A stretch of 64,000 bases of DNA from Rheinheimera soli (GTDB taxonomy: Bacteria; Pseudomonadota; Gammaproteobacteria; Enterobacterales; Alteromonadaceae). The translations under genes were made by a program, and so were the position numbers. Numbering within the stretch: the first letter of the stretch is position 1; the number at the start of each line of letters is the position of its first letter. Below, in pieces: positions 1-7,925 of the stretch. The stretch lies in the NCBI RefSeq assembly GCF_021290985.1, contig NZ_JAJOYU010000017.1:38799-102798 (forward strand), read 5' to 3'. Under the pieces are notes generated by a model. That model was not told the origin of the DNA and searched no databases. It saw only the letters and a program-made list of their open reading frames with translations.

Positions 1-22
1 ACCCGTTTTGTCAGCTCAACGC

Positions 23-259
23 TTACTCAGCGTGGGCCTTGATATAGTCGATAGCAGACTGTACCGTTGTAATTTTTTCAGCTTCTTCGTCTGGGATCTC
101 TGTATCGAATTCTTCTTCCAGAGCCATAACTAATTCTACTGTGTCCAGAGAGTCAGCGCCTAAATCGTCAACGAAAGAAGATTCGTGCTTCACTTCTTCT
201 TCTTTAACGCCTAACTGCTCGATGATAATTTTTTTAACGCGTTCTTCGATGTTGCTCAT
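23..259 (-). CDS. acpP: acyl carrier protein
   Basis: This is the 78-residue acidic carrier that holds growing acyl chains on a phosphopantetheine arm in type II fatty-acid synthesis. The DSL motif lies at residues 36-38, and Ser37 is the attachment site. A longer open frame continues upstream to 430, but the start at 259 gives the canonical MSNIEERV N-terminus and has a GGAAG ribosome site just before it. It is the last gene of the minus-strand fab run, 183 bases after fabG. That gap is large enough for a separate acpP promoter, which is common in this family because ACP is made in excess. Confidence 0.97.
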   Translation of the reverse strand: MSNIEERVKKIIIEQLGVKEEEVKHESSFVDDLGADSLDTVELVMALEEEFDTEIPDEEAEKITTVQSAIDYIKAHAE

Positions 260-442
260 CTTTTCTTCCTTTTTCTCATGTAAATCGCAACAATTGGTGC
301 AATTTTGTGTGGCGGCTAGTTTATGCGTAAGCCTGATTTGTTGCAAGTAACGACTAAGTCTTTTCCTGCTGGTCAAACCATTTGCCTTAGTTCCTGAAAC
401 CGCAGTTTTATTGACTGCTACTTCAGGCACACTGGCAAAAGC

Positions 443-1192
443 TTACACCATATACATACCACCGTTGATATGGATGGTTTCACCCGTAATATAGGCTGCC
501 GGACCTGAAGCCAAAAAGGCTACAGCGGCTGCTATTTCTTCCGGCTGGCCCAGACGATTCGCTGGGACCTGGCTGAAAATTGCTTCTTTTTGCTCTTCTG
601 ACAATTCTTTGGTCATATCGGTGTCGATAAAACCAGGTGCAACAGCGTTCACCGTGATACCACGGGAGGCAACTTCTCTGGCTAATGACTTGGTGAAACC
701 TAACACGCCCGCTTTCGCTGCAGCATAGTTGGTCTGACCCGCATTGCCCATAGAACCAACCACTGAACCTATGCTGATGATCCGGCCGTGACGCTTTTTC
801 ATCATGCTACGCAGCACAGCTTTACTTAAACGGTACACTGATGTCAAATTGGTTTGCATGATGTCGAACCATTCTTCTTCTTTCATGCGCATCAACAGGT
901 TATCGCGGGTAATACCAGCGTTGTTCACCAGAATATCAATATCACCAAACTGAGTTTTAATCGTCTCTAAACACTGCTCAATAGAAGCTGTATCGCCGAC
1001 ATTTAACACCAGGCCTAAACCTTTGTCACCTAAATAAGCGGAAATAGCTGCTGCACCTGATTCAGTTGTTGCAGTTCCAACCACTTTAGCGCCTAAAGCG
1101 GCTAATTGTTCAGCAATAGCGCGACCAATACCACGGCTTGCGCCTGTGACTAAAGCCACCTGACCTTCTAACGAAATAAATGGAGTCGTCAT
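443..1192 (-). CDS. fabG: 3-oxoacyl-ACP reductase FabG
   Basis: This NADPH-dependent short-chain dehydrogenase reduces 3-ketoacyl-ACP in the fatty-acid elongation cycle in the cytoplasm. The 249 residues show the Rossmann TGASRGIG motif near residue 17, the NNAG motif, a catalytic Ser in the IGSVVG stretch and the YAAAK Tyr-Lys pair. The C-terminus ends in the usual GGMYMV. Length is normal for FabG. It sits 14 bases downstream of fabD and upstream of acpP in the standard gammaproteobacterial order. A separate SDR paralogue at 34749-35510 belongs to amino-acid catabolism. Confidence 0.97.
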   Translation of the reverse strand: MTTPFISLEGQVALVTGASRGIGRAIAEQLAALGAKVVGTATTESGAAAISAYLGDKGLGLVLNVGDTASIEQCLETIKTQFGDIDILVNNAGITRDNLLMRMKEEEWFDIMQTNLTSVYRLSKAVLRSMMKKRHGRIISIGSVVGSMGNAGQTNYAAAKAGVLGFTKSLAREVASRGITVNAVAPGFIDTDMTKELSEEQKEAIFSQVPANRLGQPEEIAAAVAFLASGPAAYITGETIHINGGMYMV

Positions 1193-1206
1193 TCTATGTA
1201 AGCCTT

Positions 1207-2142
1207 TTATTCTGCAGCTAAAGCGTCTTTTAACGACGCTACATCTGTCACTGAAGCAGTGTTCAGCTCTTTATTAATACGTTTAATTAAGCCACTTAAT
1301 ACCTTGCCTGCACCCAGTTCAATTACTGTGTCCACGCCTTGTGCAGCTAAAAATTCGATACTTTCTGTCCAGCGCACCGGACTATACAACTGACGAACCA
1401 ATGCATCTTTGATTGCAGCGGCATCAGCTGCCGCAACAACGTCCACATTGTTCACTACAGGTATGACAGCTGTATGAAACGAAATACTGTTTAAATCATC
1501 TGCCAGTTTATCTGCTGCAGGCTTCATTAAAGCGCAGTGTGACGGCACAGATACAGGTAAAGGCAGTGCACGTTTGGCACCAGCGGCTTTACAAAGTTCA
1601 TTGGCACGTTCAACAGCAGCTTTATTACCGGCAATCACCACCTGACCAGGTGAGTTAAAATTGACAGGAGACACCACTTGACCTTGCGCTGCTTCTTCGC
1701 AGGCTTTGGCAATCAGTGCATCGTCCAGACCAATAATGGCTGACATAGCGCCAGTACCGGCAGGCACAGCCAGTTGCATATACTGACCACGTTTTTCCAC
1801 CAGCTTGACGGCGTCAGACAAGGTCAATACGCCAGCACAAACTAAAGCGGAGTATTCACCTAAAGAGTGACCCGCTAAATAAGCAGGTGTTGCACCGCCC
1901 TGCTCCAGCCATACACGATATACAGCAACAGAAGTTGTTAATAAAGCTGGCTGAGTGCGGTGCGTTTCGTTTAATGCGGTATCAGGACCATTGGCGACTA
2001 ATGCCCATAAGTCATAACCTAAAGCTGCTGAGGCTTCAGCGAAGGTGTCACGCACTGTAGCGAATTCAGCATGAAGTTCGGCTAACATACCAACGCTTTG
2101 TGAACCCTGTCCTGGAAATACCAATGCAAGTTTGTTGTTCAT
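1207..2142 (-). CDS. fabD: malonyl-CoA:ACP transacylase FabD
   Basis: It transfers malonyl groups from CoA to ACP, feeding every elongation round. The protein starts with the FPGQGSQ signature and carries the nucleophile in GHSLGEYS, with Ser93 in this numbering. A His in the VPSHCALM segment fits the catalytic His. Two adjacent ATG codons exist, at 2145 and 2142. I chose the second because it gives the usual MNNKLALVFPG start, but the two cannot be separated by the ribosome site. It lies between fabH and fabG with short gaps, so co-transcription is expected. Confidence 0.96.
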   Translation of the reverse strand: MNNKLALVFPGQGSQSVGMLAELHAEFATVRDTFAEASAALGYDLWALVANGPDTALNETHRTQPALLTTSVAVYRVWLEQGGATPAYLAGHSLGEYSALVCAGVLTLSDAVKLVEKRGQYMQLAVPAGTGAMSAIIGLDDALIAKACEEAAQGQVVSPVNFNSPGQVVIAGNKAAVERANELCKAAGAKRALPLPVSVPSHCALMKPAADKLADDLNSISFHTAVIPVVNNVDVVAAADAAAIKDALVRQLYSPVRWTESIEFLAAQGVDTVIELGAGKVLSGLIKRINKELNTASVTDVASLKDALAAE

Positions 2143-2172
2143 CATTTTTCTCGCAATATTCTCGTACTATCG

Positions 2173-3132
2173 TTAATAACGTATTAAAGCAGAAGCCCAG
2201 GCAAAACCGCTGCCAAATGCTTCGAGCAATATAGTTTGTCCACGCTGAATACGGCCATCACGCACAGCTTCATCTAAGGCTGTAGGCACTGTCGCTGCTG
2301 AGGTATTGCCGTATCTGTCGAGGTTGATCACCACCTGATCCATCGACATATCCAGTTTACGTGCCACAGCAGAGATAATGCGCAGGTTGGCCTGATGTGG
2401 CACTAACCAGTCAATTTGTGATTTATCCATGTTGTTGGCAGCAAGGGTTTGCTCGACCACTTCAGATAAACGAGTGACTGCAACTTTAAATACTTCGTTG
2501 CCTTTCATCGCGCCCCACGAACTGTGCACTGATGCTTCAACACCACGGATAGGGTTGTCGACATACAATAATTCGGAATGTTTACCGTCAGCATGAATAT
2601 GAGTAGATAAAATACCCGGCTGTTCAGAGGCTTCTAAAATAACAGCGCCTGCAGCGTCACCAAATAAAATCACCATGCTGCGATCTTCAGGGCTCATTAA
2701 ACGCGATAAACAATCTGCACCAATCACCAACACTCGTTTTGCCATACCACTTTTTACATACTGGTCAGCAATACTTAAGGCGTAGCAGAAGCCTGCACAG
2801 GCTGCTGCAACATCAAAAGCCGGAATGCCCGGAATATCCAGTTCACGCTGCACTTCGCAGGCTGCGCTTGGTAAAGCACGGGAAGCACTGGTGGTGGCCA
2901 GTACTATCATATCGATGGAATTTTTTTCGATGCCTGCTGCTTCAATAGCTTTGAGTGCAGCCTGAGCACCCATAGTAGCAACAGTTTCATTGTCGCCTAT
3001 AATGCGGCGTTCTTTGATACCAGTACGTTCGATGATCCACTCGTCTGTGGTTTCAACCATGGTTTCGAGATCAGCATTGGTTCTGACCTGAGACGGAAAG
3101 TAACTTCCGGTTCCAATAATGCGTGAATACAT
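2173..3132 (-). CDS. fabH: 3-oxoacyl-ACP synthase III FabH
   Basis: This ketoacyl synthase starts fatty-acid synthesis by condensing acetyl-CoA with malonyl-ACP. The 319 residues contain the nucleophilic Cys112 in AAACAGFCY, the His of the VPHQANLRI motif and the Asn of RYGNTSAAT, which form the Cys-His-Asn triad. Length is normal. It follows plsX by 6 bases, so the two are likely translationally linked. Branched primers from the nearby branched-chain amino-acid catabolism could in principle be used, but nothing in the sequence shows this. Confidence 0.97.
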   Translation of the reverse strand: MYSRIIGTGSYFPSQVRTNADLETMVETTDEWIIERTGIKERRIIGDNETVATMGAQAALKAIEAAGIEKNSIDMIVLATTSASRALPSAACEVQRELDIPGIPAFDVAAACAGFCYALSIADQYVKSGMAKRVLVIGADCLSRLMSPEDRSMVILFGDAAGAVILEASEQPGILSTHIHADGKHSELLYVDNPIRGVEASVHSSWGAMKGNEVFKVAVTRLSEVVEQTLAANNMDKSQIDWLVPHQANLRIISAVARKLDMSMDQVVINLDRYGNTSAATVPTALDEAVRDGRIQRGQTILLEAFGSGFAWASALIRY

Positions 3133-3138
3133 TGGGCC

Positions 3139-4179
3139 CTACGCTTTGTCAATTAATACGTGTTCCAGCCTGTCTTTGATCTTCACCGGCACCTGGCGTT
3201 CAACCTCGCGCACGGCCTGACGGATGGCACTAAGAAATGCTTCTTTTGTCGCATTTCCATGACTCTTCACTACAATTCCGCGCAATCCTATCAGACTTGC
3301 CCCGTTATACTGGTCGGGGTTCACGCCTAAAGCCATACTTTTCAGGAAAGGTTTGATTAACCAGCCGAAAAGTTGAGCAGACATGGAGTTTTTCAGTGCA
3401 GTTTCTAAGCGTTTTAAGATGAGTTTCGCTACACCTTCACAGGTTTTCAGCGCCACATTGCCAACAAAGCCATCACAAACTATGACGTCAGCTTTGCCGG
3501 AAAAAATGTCATTGCCTTCGATATAGCCAATGTAATTGATATCCGCACATTCGGATAAGAGTAAGGAGGTTCGCTTGATTTGATCCGAACCTTTGATTTC
3601 TTCTTCGCCCATGTTCAGCAAAGCCACTTTGGGTTTGACTATGCCTTCCACCTCTTCGGCCATTACAGCGCCCATCACGGCAAACTGGAACAAGGTGTCT
3701 GAATCGCAATTCACCGTAGCGCCTAAATCCAGCATAAAGACTGGGCTGCCAACAGTAGAAGGCAGGCTACTTATTAAAGCAGGACGTTCAACGCCGTTCA
3801 GCATCTTTAAAACAAAATGTGCCATAGCAATCAAAGCCCCGGTATTACCGGCACTGACACAAGCAGCCACTTTGTTTTGTTCGACTAAATCCAGAGCAAT
3901 ACGCATCGACGACTGGCGCTTGTTGCGCAAAGCCACAGAAGGTTTGTCGGTCATCAGAACAGTTTGGGAAGCATGCTGAACAGAAAGCTGAGGATGGTTT
4001 AAATAACCAGCTTGTTCCAATTCATGGGTAAGTATTTCAGAATCGCCGCAGAGGACTAGATCTACATGGGGAAATTCGCACAGCGCTTCTATTGCTGCAG
4101 GAATAGTTGATTGGGGGCCATGGTCGCCCCCCATCATGTCTAAAGCTATTTTAAGTCGTAGTGGTTGCAACGAGTGCAT
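3139..4179 (-). CDS. plsX: phosphate acyltransferase PlsX
   Basis: PlsX makes acyl-phosphate from acyl-ACP, the donor used by PlsY in phospholipid synthesis. The 346-residue protein has the family N-terminal signature IALDMMGGDHGP and conserved stretches such as VSAGNTGALIA and VCDGFVGNV. It lies between rpmF, which stops 6 bases upstream, and fabH, in the widely conserved rpmF-plsX-fabH order. The start at 4179 gives a short leader (MHSLQPLRLK) before the conserved domain. A later in-frame ATG within the DMMGGD motif would cut the fold. Confidence 0.96.
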   Translation of the reverse strand: MHSLQPLRLKIALDMMGGDHGPQSTIPAAIEALCEFPHVDLVLCGDSEILTHELEQAGYLNHPQLSVQHASQTVLMTDKPSVALRNKRQSSMRIALDLVEQNKVAACVSAGNTGALIAMAHFVLKMLNGVERPALISSLPSTVGSPVFMLDLGATVNCDSDTLFQFAVMGAVMAEEVEGIVKPKVALLNMGEEEIKGSDQIKRTSLLLSECADINYIGYIEGNDIFSGKADVIVCDGFVGNVALKTCEGVAKLILKRLETALKNSMSAQLFGWLIKPFLKSMALGVNPDQYNGASLIGLRGIVVKSHGNATKEAFLSAIRQAVREVERQVPVKIKDRLEHVLIDKA

Positions 4180-4185
4180 CCAACC

Positions 4186-4353
4186 TTACTTAATTACTTT
4201 ACGACCTTTGTAGTAACCATCTTCAGTGATGTGGTGACGACGGTGCGTCTCACCTGAAGTTGCGTCTACAGACAGCGTTGGCCCAGTCAACGCATCATGA
4301 GAACGACGCATGTCACGTCTTGCACGAGATTTTTTGTTTTGCTGTACAGCCAT
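4186..4353 (-). CDS. rpmF: 50S ribosomal protein L32
   Basis: A 55-residue ribosomal protein of the large subunit, read directly from the minus strand. It begins [20 protein letters not shown] and ends [10 protein letters not shown]. Basic composition, length and the RRSHDALT and HHIT motifs identify L32. It contains no cysteine, so it is the zinc-independent form, as in Escherichia coli. An AGGAGAAAGGC ribosome site precedes the ATG. It sits between yceD and plsX, the classic arrangement that couples ribosome and lipid synthesis. Confidence 0.97.
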   Translation of the reverse strand: MAVQQNKKSRARRDMRRSHDALTGPTLSVDATSGETHRRHHITEDGYYKGRKVIK

Positions 4354-4372
4354 TGCCTTTCTCCTAAAAAAA

Positions 4373-4900
4373 CTATTTTTTCTTCAATTCTTGCAATATT
4401 GCAAATGGGTTCGGTTTTTCTGGTTCTGGTTCTATTACTCCCCAGCTCATCTGCACTTTGGCTGGATCACAAGATCCTTCATCGTGCATCGGAAACAAGG
4501 GTAAAGCCAGAATTAATTCGTCCTCAACCAATTGCCTCAAGTTAACTTCGCCGTGTTCGTTTTTTTCGACCACTTCGTAGCGCTCTGGAATATCGTCATG
4601 AGCCGAATCTTTGTCACTCCTTATCGGAGTGTATGCAAAACTGGTGTTCAGTTCCATGCTCATGTGTTCGCTACAGCGTTCACACTTCACTTGTACCTGA
4701 CAACGAGCCTGAGCTTCAATGAAGACCAAACCCTGTTCATCAGTTCCGCAATTTACTACTACGTCTACATCACCCTCAGAACTTACTAACGAGTCAGTTA
4801 ATCTGGTTAAAGTAACCAGAGGAACTATACCATCAAAGGTTGCACGTTTCTGCGCAGCTCGGGTTGGATCAAGGGTAATTGGAATTTTTACCTTTTGCAT
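4373..4900 (-). CDS. yceD: YceD family protein (DUF177)
   Basis: YceD (DUF177) proteins sit upstream of rpmF in most bacteria, and plant homologues have been linked to 23S rRNA accumulation; the bacterial role is poorly defined. The 175-residue protein has the family CxxC pair (VKCERC near residue 92), an acidic middle and the [15 protein letters not shown] motif typical of the family. It is the first gene of the minus-strand yceD-rpmF-plsX-fab run and diverges from maf, so the operon promoter should lie in 4901-5040. Confidence 0.93.
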   Translation of the reverse strand: MQKVKIPITLDPTRAAQKRATFDGIVPLVTLTRLTDSLVSSEGDVDVVVNCGTDEQGLVFIEAQARCQVQVKCERCSEHMSMELNTSFAYTPIRSDKDSAHDDIPERYEVVEKNEHGEVNLRQLVEDELILALPLFPMHDEGSCDPAKVQMSWGVIEPEPEKPNPFAILQELKKK

Positions 4901-5005
4901 AAGGCGCGCATCATATAGATCGAGGCTAAAGCTGTCAAAGGATTCCTGCCTCTTTTTTGTTAATTATTCCCGCCTAAACCGCTGTTCTGACGGCTGTTCT
5001 GGCGT

Positions 5006-5011
5006 TATAGT
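5006..5011 (+). promoter_or_regulatory. candidate -10 element for maf
   Basis: A TATAGT hexamer lies 30 bases before the maf start in the divergent yceD-maf gap. The region 15-18 bases upstream has only a weak -35 match, so this is a tentative call. Confidence 0.3.
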
Positions 5012-5040
5012 GCGGCGCATTGTCCCAAGGGAGTTGTTTT

Positions 5041-5634
5041 ATGTCAACTAAAGTACTGGTTTTAGCCTCTACCTCAGTGTATCGCAAGGCTTTATTGGAA
5101 AAACTTACACCGAACTTTTCTACCGCAAAACCCGAAGTGGATGAAACTGCTCTGCCAGCAGAAACACCGGAACAACTGGTCAGCCGCTTAGCCGTATTAA
5201 AAGCACAAGCTGTGGCCAATAGTCTGACTGAAGGCTTAGTCATAGGTTCTGATCAGGTGGCTGTGTTTAACGGTCAAATCCTCGGTAAACCTCATACCGC
5301 TGAAAATGCCTATAAACAGTTAAAAAGCTTCAGCGGCCATTGTGTCACCTTTTTAACAGGCCTGGCTCTGGTCAACGCCCAAACAAAACAACATCAGCTT
5401 TGTGTTGAGCCTTTTAAAGTGCATTTTCGTGAATTAACAGACGCCGAAATTCTTAGCTATATAGAGAGAGAGCAACCGCTGAACTGTGCCGGTAGTTTTA
5501 AGAGTGAAGGTTTGGGCATTAGTTTGTTTGAAAAGCTTGAAGGCGACGACCCTAACAGCTTAATTGGCCTGCCGCTTATTCGTTTGCTTGAGATGCTGAG
5601 GAATGAAGGCAGGGATTTGCTGACCCAACCTTGA
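5041..5634 (+). CDS. maf: Maf family nucleotide pyrophosphatase (YceF type)
   Basis: Maf proteins hydrolyse non-canonical or modified nucleoside triphosphates; the YceF branch found beside yceD-rpmF prefers m7GTP. The 197 residues open with LVLASTSVYRKALLEKL, followed by the DQVA motif near residue 72 and CAGSFKSEGLG near residue 150, all family signatures. I chose the ATG at 5041 over one at 5020 because a clear GGGAG ribosome site sits 7 bases before it and the protein then starts directly in the first strand. It diverges from yceD, and the next gene downstream converges on it. Confidence 0.93.
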   Translation: MSTKVLVLASTSVYRKALLEKLTPNFSTAKPEVDETALPAETPEQLVSRLAVLKAQAVANSLTEGLVIGSDQVAVFNGQILGKPHTAENAYKQLKSFSGHCVTFLTGLALVNAQTKQHQLCVEPFKVHFRELTDAEILSYIEREQPLNCAGSFKSEGLGISLFEKLEGDDPNSLIGLPLIRLLEMLRNEGRDLLTQP

Positions 5635-5658
5635 TTTGAGTCCGCGGTATCAATAGAC

Positions 5659-5679
5659 GGGCGGGTACAAGACCCGCCC
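5659..5679. repeat. GC-rich palindrome GGGCGGGT-N5-ACCCGCCC, copy 1
   Basis: A perfect 8-base stem with a five-base loop (ACAAG) lies between the convergent maf and HAD genes. There is no T-run, so a classic terminator is not clear. The same stem with a different loop is found at 55996-56016, which suggests a dispersed repeat. Confidence 0.6.
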
Positions 5680-5702
5680 CTACAATTTGCTATAAACAGA
5701 AA

Positions 5703-6350
5703 TCAGAGCGCTGTTAATAACTCTGGCAGCGAATCAATAATAGCTTTGGGCTGATAACGGCTTAGCTCTTCCCTGCCGTGCACACCATGAGTAACTCCTA
5801 TTCGTGGCATCTCAATAGCTTGCGCCATAGCCATGTCGTGAATAGTGTCCCCCACCATAATAGCGCGGTGAGCGGGTAACTTAAGTTCGGCCAGAATTTG
5901 CTTCAGCATATCAGGGCTGGGTTTGGATTCGGCTTCATCGGCGCAGCGACTGGTGGTGAAGTATGGCTCTAATCCGGTTTCTTCAAACATCCGCTTTAAG
6001 CCTTTACGTGCTTTGCCTGTCGCCACCGCCAATAAAACACCTTGTTGTTTCAGCTCCTGCATCACCTGCTCAGCACCTTCGAATAAAGGGGTCGGCGGAT
6101 GCTCATGCGATAAATACTGGTCTCGGTAATGTTCAAACACAGTCTGACGCTGTGTGCCATTGATACCAGGGAATAAAATATCAAACACAGGGTCCAGGCT
6201 CAGACCAATAATTTGTTTCACCTGATGTTCAGTTGGCACCACTAAACCAGACAGCTCTGCAGCAGAGCGCATCGAGGAAACAATGCGGCCCACTGAGTCC
6301 ATCACAGTGCCATCCCAATCAAATACGACTAAAGCGATATCCGAACTCAT
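5703..6350 (-). CDS. HAD-family hydrolase, phosphoglycolate-phosphatase-like
   Basis: A 215-residue haloacid-dehalogenase-type phosphatase. The nucleophile motif FDWDGT has Asp11 as the expected phosphoacceptor. A helical cap follows, then the VATGKARKG motif with the conserved Thr near residue 116 and the MVGDTIHDMAMA metal site near residue 172. The fold resembles Gph and pyrophosphatase-type HAD-IA enzymes, but the substrate cannot be read from sequence. Its ATG overlaps the rluC stop by one base (TAATG), which implies translational coupling. A role in clearing a metabolite linked to RNA modification is only a guess from position. Confidence 0.9.
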   Translation of the reverse strand: MSSDIALVVFDWDGTVMDSVGRIVSSMRSAAELSGLVVPTEHQVKQIIGLSLDPVFDILFPGINGTQRQTVFEHYRDQYLSHEHPPTPLFEGAEQVMQELKQQGVLLAVATGKARKGLKRMFEETGLEPYFTTSRCADEAESKPSPDMLKQILAELKLPAHRAIMVGDTIHDMAMAQAIEMPRIGVTHGVHGREELSRYQPKAIIDSLPELLTAL

Positions 6351-7309
6351 TATTTTCTCTTCAGCTTTTCCAGCACGCTGCTTAATGCTTTATCCAAAGG
6401 CGCTTCACAAGTTAAGGTCTCACCTGTGCCCGGGTGGGTAAAAGACAAAGTTTTGGCATGTAAATACAAACGGTTTAAACCCAGTTTCTGCATTTGTGAG
6501 GTAAATTCGTTATCACCGTATTTATCATCACAGGCAATGGCATGACCTTTACAAGCGGTATGCACCCGAATTTGGTGAGTACGACCAGTCACAGGGAAAG
6601 CTTCCACTAAGGTGCCTTCTTCGTAACGCTGCAGAATTTTAAAGCGGGTTTCTGAAGGCTTACCTAAAGCTTCGTCCACTCTCACCACACGCTCACCACT
6701 TTGTAAGGTGTTTTTGCGCAGCGGATCTGTGACTTTTTTGATTTTGCTGTCCCACTGCCCCGCCACTAAAGCCCAGTATTTTTTCTCTACTGTTTTTAAG
6801 CGCAGCTGTTCATGCAGATTGGTCAGCACAGAGCGTTTTTTCGCGATCAGTAAACAACCCGAAGTATCACGATCTAAACGATGCACCAATTCCAGATGAC
6901 GAGCCGTTGGGCGTAAAGCGCGTAATGCTTCAATCACACCAAAAGATAATCCGCTGCCACCATGCACAGCCATACCTGTAGGTTTGTTTAAAACTATTAA
7001 GTCGTTGTCTTCAAAAATAATATGGCTTTCGAGGTTTTTCACCATAGCAAGACCAATCGACACCGGCTCTTTTTCCGGCTCGTCATGAACCACAAGTGGC
7101 GGCACCCGCACCTGATCACCGGCTTGCAGTTTGTATTCAGGTTTTATTCTTTTTTTATTAACCCGCACTTCACCTTTGCGCAAAACCCTGTAAATCACAC
7201 TCTTTGGTACGCTCTTCAGCCGTGCCATTAAGAAGTTATCTATGCGTTGACCGGAATAATCTTCTTCTACATCAATATATTGCACCGGAGTTTTGATATT
7301 TTCAGTCAT
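6350..7309 (-). CDS. rluC: 23S rRNA pseudouridine synthase RluC
   Basis: RluC makes pseudouridines at 955, 2504 and 2580 of 23S rRNA in Escherichia coli. The 319-residue protein has an N-terminal S4 RNA-binding domain (about residues 18-80) and the RluA catalytic domain, with the HRLDRDTSG motif at residues 143-151 and catalytic Asp146. The RTHQIRVH motif follows near residue 245. Its position divergent from rne is the classic rluC-rne arrangement. The promoter should lie in the long gap shared with rne. Confidence 0.95.
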   Translation of the reverse strand: MTENIKTPVQYIDVEEDYSGQRIDNFLMARLKSVPKSVIYRVLRKGEVRVNKKRIKPEYKLQAGDQVRVPPLVVHDEPEKEPVSIGLAMVKNLESHIIFEDNDLIVLNKPTGMAVHGGSGLSFGVIEALRALRPTARHLELVHRLDRDTSGCLLIAKKRSVLTNLHEQLRLKTVEKKYWALVAGQWDSKIKKVTDPLRKNTLQSGERVVRVDEALGKPSETRFKILQRYEEGTLVEAFPVTGRTHQIRVHTACKGHAIACDDKYGDNEFTSQMQKLGLNRLYLHAKTLSFTHPGTGETLTCEAPLDKALSSVLEKLKRK

Positions 7310-7925
7310 GCGTTTCAGTTACTCTGCTAAGCTTAAATTAAGTTGCTATTGTTCGCTAATTAGTGGGATAATTACCGAGCTAATTATGCCAAAAATGGCA
7401 ATTAGGGCGCTCAAAGTGACGTAAGAGAAAATGTGAGGCACCGTTCGGGAGGCAGATCATACCGAATTCGTTGGGAAAACCAACGTATTTATACTCTGCG
7501 GGCGAGAATAACGCTATTTGTCTGAGGTAATGCTGCGTAATTTATTACTGACAGAGACAAAACACAGCTTCCAGTCACTTAGGCAAAAAAAAATTGCGAC
7601 AACGCAGCGCGGTATCGCGCGATCTCTGTGTCAGATCACAGCAAAAAACATTTAAGTGCGGCCCTGACAAGGCGGCACCAAATATACCCGAACAGCTTTA
7701 AGTTAGAGTAAGGCGATAAGCACGCGAGCCATGACGGACTAAGATCCCTCAGATAAAGGCAGAGCAAATGCAGCCAGCCCGAAGTAGCTTCAAACTGCAA
7801 AGGTATAAAATGAGTTAGCTCAAGCATTCCCAGTCGAGAGACTGCAGCATTGATATGTTTGACCATCTGAAACGCGGACGCAGGATGTCGTTGCGTTGTG
7901 GCCTATGTAATAGAGTCACAAAACA
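7310..7925 (+). promoter_or_regulatory. rluC-rne divergent region with long rne leader
   Basis: A 616-base gap without a credible gene. It should hold the rluC promoter and the long 5' leader of rne. In Escherichia coli the rne leader is several hundred bases long and folds into hairpins that RNase E itself cleaves for autoregulation. Here I see short stems such as CGTTGG-GAAAA-CCAACG (7469-7485) and GCGCG-GTAT-CGCGC (about 7607-7621). A TATACT hexamer at 7490-7495 is a possible rne -10, with only a weak -35 (TTCGTT) 17 bases upstream. No strong sequence match to the E. coli leader can be claimed. Confidence 0.5.

Noticed and set aside
3593..3979. A 128-residue plus-strand frame inside plsX
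   Set aside because: It is a shadow of plsX with no own signals.
7636..7866. A 76-residue minus-strand open frame in the rne leader
   Set aside because: It has no convincing ribosome site and no family feature, and the region is better explained as a leader.
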